Of a stretch of DNA of 64,000 bases, positions 49,395 to 56,934 are shown piece after piece; the first letter of the stretch is position 1; each line of letters starts with the position of its first letter. The notes under the pieces are model-generated. The model ran no database searches and was not told the DNA's origin. It saw nothing but the letters and a program-made list of their open reading frames with translations. This DNA is from Pseudomonadota bacterium (GTDB lineage Bacteria > Myxococcota_A > Polyangia > Polyangiales > Polyangiaceae): positions 75,986-139,985 of the forward strand of contig JAEYWK010000045.1 of assembly GCA_023431345.1 (NCBI GenBank), given 5' to 3'. Both the position numbers and the translations under genes were made by a program.

Positions 49395-50618
49395 ATGGAC
49401 TCTGACGGCGCCCTCGTGTTCGCCCCGATCGGGCGCTATCAGCCAGTGCGACTGCTGGGGCGAGGCGCCATGGGTCGAGTCTTGCTCGCCCACGATCCGG
49501 TGGTGGAGCGTCGCGTGGCGATCAAGCTGCTGCGTGACGACCTGGTCATCGCGCCCGAGCAGCGCGCGGCGTTGATCGATCGCATGCGCCAAGAGGCGCG
49601 CGCGTCGGCCCGCGTCTCGCACCCCAACATCGTCGCGCTCTACGACATGGGCGAAGACCCCGAGCTAGGACTCTTCCTCGTCTTCGAGTACGCCGAGGGG
49701 CTCACGCTCGAGCAGCGGATCGCCAAAGGCCCCCTCGGCGCGGAGGCCGGGGCCAAGCTGTCGCGCGAGCTCGGCGACGCGCTCACGACCGCGCACGCCG
49801 CGGGCGTGCTGCACCGCGACATCAAGCCTCAAAACATCATCTTGACGGCGACGGGCGCCAAAATCGCCGACTTCGGCATCGCGCGGGTGCCCGATTCGAC
49901 GCTCACACGCGACGGCGGGCTGCTCGGCACCCCCGCCTACAGCGCGCCCGAGTGCATCACCAAGGGCGTTTTCTCGCCGATCTCCGATCAGTTCTCGCTC
50001 GCCGCCACGCTCTACGAAGCGCTCAGCCAACGCCGAGCTTTCCCGGGTGAAGACGCCGTCTCCGTCGCTACCCGCATCACCACCGAGCTGCCGCCTGGCA
50101 TCGCCGAGCTGTGCGGGCTGGACCCGCACATCGACGCTATCCTGCTGCGGGGCATGGCCAAGCTGCCCGCCGAGCGCTTCCCCAGCGCGCGGGAGCTCGG
50201 CGAGACGCTGGCCGAAGCGCTCGCCATTCCGACCCGCAAGATGCAGCCAACGTTACCGGACGCTCATCATCGCCACGCTCCGTGGCAGGGGCGTCCGGAA
50301 AACCACGGGCTGCGCACGGCGATGGGGGGCGCCGCCGTCGGGGCGCTGCTGGGGGTAGCGGCCCTTCAGCTCTCGAACATCTTGCGCGAGCCGGAGCCCG
50401 CTCCGCCTCGCACGGCGAGCGCGCCGCCTCACGTAGCGATCGCATGGCTCGCCGAAAAGCCGAGCCCCCGCTCCGAGCCGGCCCCCGCGGTGGGCGTCAA
50501 GAAGGCGCCCCGGAGCGCCGCGCCGGCGACCAGCGCACCCGCGGCGGCGGCGCCGGCGGCCGCCGACGATGGAGCTGCGCCGCGCGCCGCGACCGACGCC
50601 CCCGAAGACGTGCCATGA
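49395..50618 (+). CDS. Eukaryote-like Ser/Thr protein kinase with one transmembrane helix
   Basis: 407 aa. Kinase domain at about 14-280: glycine loop LLGRGAMGRV, K44 in VAIKLL, HRDIKPQN with D142 and N147, DFG at 159-161 and the APE-type segment SAPE (about 182-185). There is a single TM helix at 311-330 (GGAAVGALLGVAALQLSNIL) and a Pro/Ala-rich extracytoplasmic tail without recognised sensor domain. The activation loop is short, with TLTRDGG and TPAYSAPE. It is coupled to the SUMF1-domain gene by an ATGA overlap. The leader contains an inverted repeat. Confidence 0.94.
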   Translation: MDSDGALVFAPIGRYQPVRLLGRGAMGRVLLAHDPVVERRVAIKLLRDDLVIAPEQRAALIDRMRQEARASARVSHPNIVALYDMGEDPELGLFLVFEYAEGLTLEQRIAKGPLGAEAGAKLSRELGDALTTAHAAGVLHRDIKPQNIILTATGAKIADFGIARVPDSTLTRDGGLLGTPAYSAPECITKGVFSPISDQFSLAATLYEALSQRRAFPGEDAVSVATRITTELPPGIAELCGLDPHIDAILLRGMAKLPAERFPSARELGETLAEALAIPTRKMQPTLPDAHHRHAPWQGRPENHGLRTAMGGAAVGALLGVAALQLSNILREPEPAPPRTASAPPHVAIAWLAEKPSPRSEPAPAVGVKKAPRSAAPATSAPAAAAPAAADDGAAPRAATDAPEDVP

Positions 50619-51493
50619 CGCGGCAGCGGGCGTGGGCGCTCCCCGCGGCGCTGCTGCTCGCCAGCGCCGCGAGCTCGCCCCGAGCTGCGGCCGAGGCTCA
50701 GCCGCGCAGCTCGGAGAGCGCTCCGCGCCGGCTGCGGTTGCCGCCGAGCCACGCCGTGTATTTGCGGCCACTCAGCATCGACGTGGGCTCAACCGACGAA
50801 GAGGTGCTGGCGGCGCTGGTGCGCTGCAAGCGCGAGCCGTTGCCCGAGCGCTGCGACGAGAGCACGTTCGAGAATGAAGCCCCGCTCCATCGCGAGAACG
50901 TGAGCGGCTTTTGGATGGCGCGCACCGAAGTGACGGTCGCGGACTACCAGCGCTGCGTCGTCGTCGGGCGTTGCGGTCCGGCCGGGCTCGAGCCCGGTGC
51001 ACGTCGCTTCCGCGACCCCTCGTTCCCCGTCACGCTGGTCACGTTCGACGATGCCAAGCGCTACTGCGCGTTTCGCGGCGGTCGACTGCCAACCGAGGCC
51101 GAGTTCGAGCGGGCAGCGCGCGGGGCGGCGCGCCGCGCCTATCCGTGGGGGCAGCAGTACCACGGGCGGCTCGCCAACCATGGTCGACTCGGCGTCGACA
51201 TGACCGACGCGAGCGACGGCTTCACCGAGCTCGCCCCCGTCGGCTCCTTTCCCGACGGCGCCACGCCCGAAGGCATCCTGGACTTGGCTGGCAACGTCGC
51301 CGAGTGGACGTCCGACCCTTATCGCGCGACGTTCGGAGCGCCCGCGAGCGCCGAGCGCGCGGTGCGCGGCGGCCATTTCGAGAGCGCGGCCCCGTTCTTG
51401 CGCGGCGCCGCCCGTTCCGGCAAGCCGCCCGAAACCCGCGAGCCTACGCTAGGCTTTCGTTGCGTGTGGCGCGTAAAGCCCGTAAGCGACTGA
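50615..51493 (+). CDS. Secreted formylglycine-generating-enzyme (SUMF1) domain protein
   Basis: 292 aa from an ATG that overlaps the kinase stop (ATGA). Signal peptide ends PRAAAEA (about residue 26). The domain from about 95 to 290 follows the FGE-sulfatase pattern: FWMARTEVTVADYQRCV, FPVTLVTFDDAKRYCAFRGGRLPTEAEFERAARG, YPWGQQY, LDLAGNVAEWTSDPY, RAVRGGHFESAAPFLRGAARS, LGFRCVW. The two redox cysteines of true FGEs are not evident, so it is probably a noncatalytic or differently acting family member. Such domains often accompany bacterial Ser/Thr kinases, where they may act as extracytoplasmic ligands or sensors. Confidence 0.87.
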   Translation: MTRQRAWALPAALLLASAASSPRAAAEAQPRSSESAPRRLRLPPSHAVYLRPLSIDVGSTDEEVLAALVRCKREPLPERCDESTFENEAPLHRENVSGFWMARTEVTVADYQRCVVVGRCGPAGLEPGARRFRDPSFPVTLVTFDDAKRYCAFRGGRLPTEAEFERAARGAARRAYPWGQQYHGRLANHGRLGVDMTDASDGFTELAPVGSFPDGATPEGILDLAGNVAEWTSDPYRATFGAPASAERAVRGGHFESAAPFLRGAARSGKPPETREPTLGFRCVWRVKPVSD

Positions 51494-51498
51494 GCGCC

Positions 51499-52074
51499 GT
51501 GCGTTACGAAAAAGCTCCCGAACCCACCGGCCCCATGCTCGAGCTGCCGATCCACCCCCTCGCGCGCTTCGTGCTCGTCAAGCCGCATTACCCGGAGAAT
51601 GTGGGGGCCGCCGCGCGCGCCATCAAGACCATGGGCTTCACCCGACTCGTGCTGGTAAAGCCCGGCAAGTTGGCGGAGCCGGGCCACCTGATGGCCATCA
51701 AGATGGCCGTCAAATCGCTGGACGTGCTCGAGGCCGCGCCGGTCGTACCCGACGTGCAGGCCGCGCTGCAGGGCGTTGATTTCACCTACGCCACGACGGC
51801 GCGGCGCGGCGTCTCCGGGGTGCTCGTGGCGCGACGAGCCGCTCAAGACGCGGTCGCCCGCGCGGCGCGAGGCGAGCGTCTGGCGTTCTTGTTCGGCAAC
51901 GAGAAGACGGGCCTCGCCGAAGAAGATCTGCTCGGCGCGCACGCTCGCGTGCGCATCCCCATGGCGGCTGACCAACCCTCGATCAATTTGGGGCAGTGCG
52001 TGCAGCTGTTCGCGTACGAGCTGTTCACGGCCGCGCTCGAAGCGCGGGAGCGCGAGCGAGGGTCGCAGCCGTGA
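51499..52074 (+). CDS. SpoU-family tRNA/rRNA ribose 2'-O-methyltransferase (TrmJ-like)
   Basis: 191 aa from GTG at 51499, or 179 aa from ATG at 51535 where the conserved part starts. The SPOUT knot motifs are visible: FVLVKPHYPENVGAAARAIKTMGF (motif 1), LAFLFGNEKTGLAEEDL (motif 2) and IPMAADQPSINLGQCVQLFAYEL (motif 3, usually SLNLSQAV). The arrangement is that of TrmJ/TrmH-type enzymes methylating the ribose of tRNA (position 32) or rRNA; the C-terminal extension of E. coli TrmJ is absent. Followed by the TPR lipoprotein with a GTGA overlap. Confidence 0.87.
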   Translation: MRYEKAPEPTGPMLELPIHPLARFVLVKPHYPENVGAAARAIKTMGFTRLVLVKPGKLAEPGHLMAIKMAVKSLDVLEAAPVVPDVQAALQGVDFTYATTARRGVSGVLVARRAAQDAVARAARGERLAFLFGNEKTGLAEEDLLGAHARVRIPMAADQPSINLGQCVQLFAYELFTAALEARERERGSQP

Positions 52075-53147
52075 CGCGCGGGTCCTTGCTCGCCGTGGTG
52101 CTGGCGCTGAGCTGCGGTTCGCCGCCGCCGCCCGCGTACGTCCGCGAGAGCGAGCGCGCGGCGGAGGCTCGACGCCGCGGGGACCACGCCGGAGCGGCCG
52201 AGCATTACGAGCGTGCGGCGGAGCTCGCCCTGAAGGCGCGTGACGCCGACGAGGCTCGTTACCGCGCCGCCGAAGCGCACGCGCGCAGCGGACGGCTCGA
52301 CAGCGCTCGCCGGCTCTATGCCGCTCTCGCCGAGGGCGGCGGCGAGCGCGCCGCTCGAGCCGACTTCGAGCTCGCCGAGCTGCTGCGTCGCACGGGGCAG
52401 ACGGACGAGGCAGCCGCTCACCTCGCCGCAGCGCTCGAGCGACACCCGAACGCGGGCGTAGCGCCGGGCGCGCTGCGCGAGCACTTGGACTTCCTCCGCG
52501 CACGAGGCGGCAGTGAAGCGGTGCTGGTCTATCTCGCGAGCGCCAGCCAGCGGCTCTCCGGCAGCGAGCTCGGAGAGGCGCTCGCTTACCGACGCGCGCG
52601 CGAGCTCGACGAGGCCGGCAAGCCCCGCGAGGCGCGCGACGCCTACCTGGAGTGCGCGACGGCTTTCCCGTACCCGTCGGGGGCCTACTGGGACGACGCG
52701 CTCTACCGAGCCGCGGAGAAAGAGCTCGCGCTGGGAGCGCCGGAGCGCGCGCTCGCGCACCTGTCGCGCCTGCTCGCCGAGCGCGAAAGCGCGCGCATCA
52801 CGGGTAGCTACGAGCGCGGTCGCTACGCTGAAGCGCAGCTCAAGATCGCGGAGATCTACCGCGACGAGCTGCGCGACTCGGCGCGAGCGCGGCGCGAGCT
52901 GCGCAAGGTTTGGGAGCTCTACCCGACGAGCCGTCTCGGCGACGATGCCCTATTTCAAGAAGCGCTCGTCGCGCGGGGCGACGGCGACCAGGTGGGCACG
53001 TGCGCGCCGCTGCGGTTGCTCGTGACGCAGCGAAGAGACTCGCGCTACGCGCCGTGCGCGCCGCTGCTATGCCCCGGGCTGAAGGTGGACGCGGCGGCGC
53101 CGCGCGCTTGTCACGACTACATCAAGCGCGCGGCCGGCCTACGCTAG
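52071..53147 (+). CDS. TPR lipoprotein
   Basis: 358 aa from a GTG that overlaps the methyltransferase stop (GTGA); an upstream in-frame start lies inside that gene. Very short lipoprotein signal ending LALSCG. TPR repeats fill most of the mature part (AAEARRRGDHAGAAEHYERAAELALKARDADEARYRAAEAHARSG, FELAELLRRTGQTDEAAAHLAAALE, AEAQLKIAEIYRDELRDSARARRELRKVWELY). The C-terminal 60 residues carry four cysteines (VGTCAPLRLL, APCAPLLCPGL, RACHDYI), probably two disulfides. Likely an envelope scaffold or assembly protein. No specific family. Confidence 0.78.
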   Translation: MTRGSLLAVVLALSCGSPPPPAYVRESERAAEARRRGDHAGAAEHYERAAELALKARDADEARYRAAEAHARSGRLDSARRLYAALAEGGGERAARADFELAELLRRTGQTDEAAAHLAAALERHPNAGVAPGALREHLDFLRARGGSEAVLVYLASASQRLSGSELGEALAYRRARELDEAGKPREARDAYLECATAFPYPSGAYWDDALYRAAEKELALGAPERALAHLSRLLAERESARITGSYERGRYAEAQLKIAEIYRDELRDSARARRELRKVWELYPTSRLGDDALFQEALVARGDGDQVGTCAPLRLLVTQRRDSRYAPCAPLLCPGLKVDAAAPRACHDYIKRAAGLR

Positions 53148-53166
53148 CGAGGTCAGACGGAGCGCC

Positions 53167-53565
53167 TCACGGCTCTTCGTCGTCTGCGTCTTCCTCTTCC
53201 TCATCGTCGTCGTCGTCATCGTCGTCATCGACGTCGTCGTCATCATCGTCACCGAGATCGTCGTCGTCGTCGTCCGACTCGCCGCCCTTTTGGTCGGTCT
53301 TGAGATCGATGCCGACCTCGCCCAGCTGCGTCTCGAGCAGCTCCAAAAGCTCGTCGACGTCGTCCCCACCCCACTCGTCGAGGACGTCGGTCAAAAACTC
53401 GAAGAAGTCGCCGGCGTCGAGGCGCCGCTCGATCTCCTCGACTTGGTCTTCGGTGAACGCCTCGAGGATGTCTTCACGGAGGGACTCCATGTCATCCTCT
53501 TCGATGGCTTCTTGCGCCGATAAACGAATCTGTTTGACGGCGCGCTTGTCGAGGTAGATTTCCAT
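53167..53565 (-). CDS. Small protein with hyper-acidic C-terminal tail
   Basis: 132 aa. Residues 1-95 are a helical domain (LDKRAVKQIRLSAQEAIEEDDMESLREDILEAF, EEIERRLDAGDFFEFLTDVLDEW, VDELLELLETQLGEVGIDL). Residues 97-132 are almost solid Asp and Glu, encoded by runs of GAC/GAT/GAG that make the DNA look like a trinucleotide repeat. No family is recognised. Such tails occur in proteins that mimic nucleic acid, bind basic proteins or bind divalent metal. On the minus strand a TTGACG lies about 45 bases upstream as a possible -35 box, but no good -10 follows. Confidence 0.78.
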   Translation of the reverse strand: MEIYLDKRAVKQIRLSAQEAIEEDDMESLREDILEAFTEDQVEEIERRLDAGDFFEFLTDVLDEWGGDDVDELLELLETQLGEVGIDLKTDQKGGESDDDDDDLGDDDDDDVDDDDDDDDDEEEEDADDEEP

Positions 53566-53641
53566 CGTGGCTCAATCCTGTCAGGCTTGCCCCGGCTTTA
53601 GACGAATGGTTTAGCGTTCGTCAAGCCCATGAAAAAACGAG

Positions 53642-54328
53642 ATGGAGAAAGCTAGAGCGAGCACCGCGCGGCGAGGGCACCTGGGCCGGCACTTTTTCGT
53701 CGCCTTGGCCGGCGTAGGCGCGCTCACGAGCCTCGCAGGCAGCGCCCAGGCGCAGTCCGGCAGCGCCCCACCACCCACCAGCGTGGAGTACCTGCAGTAC
53801 GGGCTGTCGCTCCACACCCTCACCCTGCTCAGCGGCGGCGCGGTGTGCCCTGACGGCGCCGACACGCCTTGCATCGTTGGCTCGGGGGGGGGCCTGGGTC
53901 TACGCGCCGGCTACCGCTCCCGCGGACCTTTTTACCTCGGTGCGGCGTTCCAACTCTCTCGCCTCAACTCGTCGAACCTGCTGCGCCTCGGCATCTTGCA
54001 GCGGCTCACCTTCGATGGGCGGTACTATTTCGATCGCGGCAATCGTCTGACCCCGTACCTGCTCGGGGGCATCGGCGGCGCCATTTACGGCAACGAATGG
54101 AGCGCGAGCTCGGGAGGCATCGGCCTCTCCTTCGGCGTCGGCGGCGAGTACCAAATCAGCGAGCGGCTGGTGGTGACGCTCGTTCCCACGTACCAACCCG
54201 TGCTGTTCCGACGCTACACGGACTCGACCGGGCAGGAGCGAGCGGCGGGGCCGCTGGGCTTCGGACTGGCTCACTGGCTGGCGGTCCAGGTCGTTATCGA
54301 AGTTCGCGACCCGCTTTCGCGCTGGTAG
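53642..54328 (+). CDS. Small outer-membrane beta-barrel protein
   Basis: 228 aa. Signal peptide ends GSAQAQ (about residue 38) and is preceded by a basic n-region. The mature part shows eight or so amphipathic strands (GGGLGLRAGYRSRGPFYLGAAFQLSRL, RLTFDGRYYFDRGNRLTPYLLGGIGGAIYG, GGIGLSFGVGGEYQISERLVVTLVPTYQP, GFGLAHWLAVQVVIEV) and ends in an aromatic residue after LSRW, as in OmpW/OmpX-type small barrels. A CPDGADTPC loop could form a disulfide. Divergent from the acidic protein gene. Confidence 0.78.
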   Translation: MEKARASTARRGHLGRHFFVALAGVGALTSLAGSAQAQSGSAPPPTSVEYLQYGLSLHTLTLLSGGAVCPDGADTPCIVGSGGGLGLRAGYRSRGPFYLGAAFQLSRLNSSNLLRLGILQRLTFDGRYYFDRGNRLTPYLLGGIGGAIYGNEWSASSGGIGLSFGVGGEYQISERLVVTLVPTYQPVLFRRYTDSTGQERAAGPLGFGLAHWLAVQVVIEVRDPLSRW

Positions 54329-54471
54329 CCCTTCGAATCACGGCAACGCCCGCGCCAGAGGGCCGGGCACCGGGCGCGACGCATTGTTGCCGTAGGGGGC
54401 CGGGTCGGGTAGCGTCCGGGGCTCCCCCAGGGCTTTATTCAAGTGCGAATGGCAGAAGAGGCCACGACGTC

Positions 54472-55734
54472 GTGAACTGCACCCGATGCGGCCGGGACAA
54501 CCCGGACGGTCTCAAGTTCTGCCAGGATTGTGGGAATCGCCTGAACGCGCCTGCTCCATCGACGCCCCTGCACGCTGCGCCTCTCCCGGCGGCAGCGCCG
54601 CCAGCCGCGCCGCCGGCGCCGCAGGTCTTGGTGATTCCTCGCCCGCCGGCCCCGCCGATCGCCATCGGCCCCGCCGACGCGCCCGTGGTGACGGCGGCGC
54701 CCGCCGGCGCGAGCGCGGGCGCCGAAAAGCGCTGCGTGCGCTGCGGCGCAGGCAACCCGCACGCGGGACGTTTCTGCGCGAACTGCGGCTCTCCGCTGCC
54801 TAGCGCGGCAAGCCACGCCGCGCCCGCGCCTGCTAGCGTGCTCTCATGCCCGCGCTGTCGCGGCGCCAATGGCGCGCACATGGCGTTCTGCCAGTACTGC
54901 GGGGCAAAGCTAGGCGAGAGCCTTCCACCCGCTGCTGCTCTGCACGCTGCCGGGGTCGCTTCACCTCCCACGACCGGACCTGCGCCCGGAGCCGCGGCCT
55001 TGGGGCCGGCGGCGGCCTATGGAGCTGGGACGAGCTTCCAATTCGGTAGCGAAAAACGCCCCGAAGAGCGCGCCAAGCTGGTCGTGATCGGTCAGGACGG
55101 CAAGCCTGGCCGCGAGTACGAGATCGACGCTGACCAAACCGATGTCGGGCGCGAGGAAGGCTCGATCCTCCTCGTGAATGATCCGTACGTCTCTCCGCGC
55201 CACGCGCGACTTCAGTTCCGGGACGGCCGATTTTTTATCCGGGACCTCGAATCGGTCAACGGAGTATATGTGCGGCTTCGGGCTCCAGAGCGACTGCAGC
55301 ACGCAGACTTGGTGTTGGTAGGTCTTGAAGTGTTAAGGTTCGAGGTCGTGAGCGACGCAGAGCGAGGGCTAGGCCCTGCAGCAGAGCGCGGCACCCAAGT
55401 CTTTGGGTCACCCGCTGCGCCCCGCTACGCGCGGCTGTGTCAGCGCACCGTCGAGGGCGTGACGCGAGACGTCTACTACCCGACGCGAGAAGAAACGGTC
55501 ATCGGGCGCGAGGTGGGGGATGTGGTGTTTACGACGGATCCATTCATGAGCCGCAGACACGCCGCCATCGTCCGCGATCCCGCGACCAACACCTTCACCC
55601 TCCAGGATTTGGGATCCTCCAACGGCACCTACCTGGCCATTCGCGGTGAACGCGAGCTCGTCGCCGGTGACCACGTCAGGGTTGGCCAACATCTGTTCCG
55701 GCTGGATTTCGGGATGGGGTCGAGAGCCCGATGA
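54472..55734 (+). CDS. Triple zinc-ribbon, double FHA protein
   Basis: 420 aa from GTG at 54472 (the first residues are the first zinc ribbon; a longer frame upstream has no similarity). Three four-cysteine ribbons: C3/C6/C17/C20, C88/C91/C102/C105 and C126/C129/C140/C143, joined by Pro/Ala-rich linkers. Two FHA domains follow, about 203-292 (GREEG, SPRHAR, SVNGVYV) and 322-412 (GREVGD, SRRHAA, SSNGTYL), both with the phosphothreonine-binding Arg, Ser, Arg-His and Asn. No transmembrane segment. The next gene, a PP2C phosphatase, overlaps by 4 bp. A cytosolic reader of Ser/Thr phosphorylation is likely. Confidence 0.93.
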   Translation: MNCTRCGRDNPDGLKFCQDCGNRLNAPAPSTPLHAAPLPAAAPPAAPPAPQVLVIPRPPAPPIAIGPADAPVVTAAPAGASAGAEKRCVRCGAGNPHAGRFCANCGSPLPSAASHAAPAPASVLSCPRCRGANGAHMAFCQYCGAKLGESLPPAAALHAAGVASPPTTGPAPGAAALGPAAAYGAGTSFQFGSEKRPEERAKLVVIGQDGKPGREYEIDADQTDVGREEGSILLVNDPYVSPRHARLQFRDGRFFIRDLESVNGVYVRLRAPERLQHADLVLVGLEVLRFEVVSDAERGLGPAAERGTQVFGSPAAPRYARLCQRTVEGVTRDVYYPTREETVIGREVGDVVFTTDPFMSRRHAAIVRDPATNTFTLQDLGSSNGTYLAIRGERELVAGDHVRVGQHLFRLDFGMGSRAR

Positions 55735-56924
55735 ACGGCGAGGGCACAGCGAGGTCGGACATCCGAGTGCGCCTGTTCGGGCGCACGGACGTCGGGCAGA
55801 TTCGCGAGCACAACGAGGACAACTTCCTCGTCGCCGACCTCACGCGCAAGAGCCGCAGCTTGATGGAGAGCGATCGGGAGCAGCGCGTCGCCGAGCGCGG
55901 CACGGTGCTCGGCGTTTGCGATGGCATGGGCGGCGCTGCCGCCGGCGAGGTCGCCAGCCAGCTCGCCGTCGACATCATCTACGAGAAGCTGACCCAGGGC
56001 GACGCCCCCCTCAACCACGACGATCTGGCGCGCCGCCTCGTGAACGCGGTCGAAGAGGCGGGCGGGCGGATCTTCGGCGAAGCACGCGCCGACCGCACGC
56101 GCCGCGGCATGGGCACTACGGCCACCATCGCCGCCTTGCTGGACGGCCGTTTGTTCGTGGCGCAGGTCGGCGACAGCCGCGCGTACGTGCTGCGCGGCGA
56201 CAAGCTCGTGCAGGTGAGCCGCGACCAGTCGCTGGTCAACCAGCTGATTGAAGCCGGTCAGCTGACGGAAGAAGAAGCCGAGACGTTCGAGCACAACAAC
56301 ATCATTTTGCAGGCGCTCGGCACCGCCGAAACGGTGCAAGTCGATCTCACCTTCGTCGACCTGCGGCGCGGCGACACGCTGCTCGTCTGTTCCGACGGCT
56401 TGTCGGGCATGGTGCGCGCCGATGAGATGCGCGAGGTGCTGCTCACGCACCGTGAGCCGTTCGACGCCTGCAAGGAGCTGGTCGATCGCGCCAACCGCGC
56501 GGGCGGTCATGACAACATCACGGTGATCGTCGCCGTGTTCGAAGGCGACCTGGCGGACCCAGCGCCGGGTGACGTGCTCGCCTACCAGAAGTACGCGCTG
56601 CCCGAGGTGCCGGCAGAGGCGACGGTGCGCGCGCCGAGCGTGCACGCCGAGCTGTACACGCCGCCCCCCAGCCCCGAGGCCCAGCGCGAGTCACGGCGCC
56701 TGCGCGTTGGCCACACGATGGTGGGCATGACCAACCCGCTCGCCTCCACGCCGACGAGCGGCACCCCTACCCCACCCCGGGCCTCGAATCCGCCCGCGAG
56801 CTCGAGCCTCGAAGACGATCCCGTCTCGATCCCAACCACCGGCTTGTCGCCGTCGCTCGTGGGCATGATGGTGCTCGGGGCGATGCTGCTCGTGGCGATC
56901 GCCGGATTCTTACTGCTGCGCTGA
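55731..56924 (+). CDS. PP2C-family Ser/Thr phosphatase with C-terminal transmembrane helix
   Basis: 397 aa. Metal and phosphate motifs are intact: GQIREHNEDNF (about residues 21-31), VCDGMGGAAAGEVAS, GTTATIAALLDGRLFVAQVGDSRAYVLR, LLVCSDGLSGMV and GGHDNITVIVAVFEG. A Pro/Ser-rich linker of about 90 residues leads to one transmembrane helix at the very C-terminus (LVGMMVLGAMLLVAIAGFLLLR), so the catalytic part is cytoplasmic. It is coupled to the FHA gene by a 4-bp overlap; together with the kinase gene 5 kb upstream it forms a writer, reader and eraser set. Confidence 0.95.
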   Translation: MNGEGTARSDIRVRLFGRTDVGQIREHNEDNFLVADLTRKSRSLMESDREQRVAERGTVLGVCDGMGGAAAGEVASQLAVDIIYEKLTQGDAPLNHDDLARRLVNAVEEAGGRIFGEARADRTRRGMGTTATIAALLDGRLFVAQVGDSRAYVLRGDKLVQVSRDQSLVNQLIEAGQLTEEEAETFEHNNIILQALGTAETVQVDLTFVDLRRGDTLLVCSDGLSGMVRADEMREVLLTHREPFDACKELVDRANRAGGHDNITVIVAVFEGDLADPAPGDVLAYQKYALPEVPAEATVRAPSVHAELYTPPPSPEAQRESRRLRVGHTMVGMTNPLASTPTSGTPTPPRASNPPASSSLEDDPVSIPTTGLSPSLVGMMVLGAMLLVAIAGFLLLR

Positions 56925-56934
56925 GCGTCTCGCG

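Noticed and set aside
53170..53290. Trinucleotide repeat tract as a possible non-coding satellite
   Set aside because: It is in frame as the Asp/Glu tail of the 132-aa protein; treated as coding low complexity.
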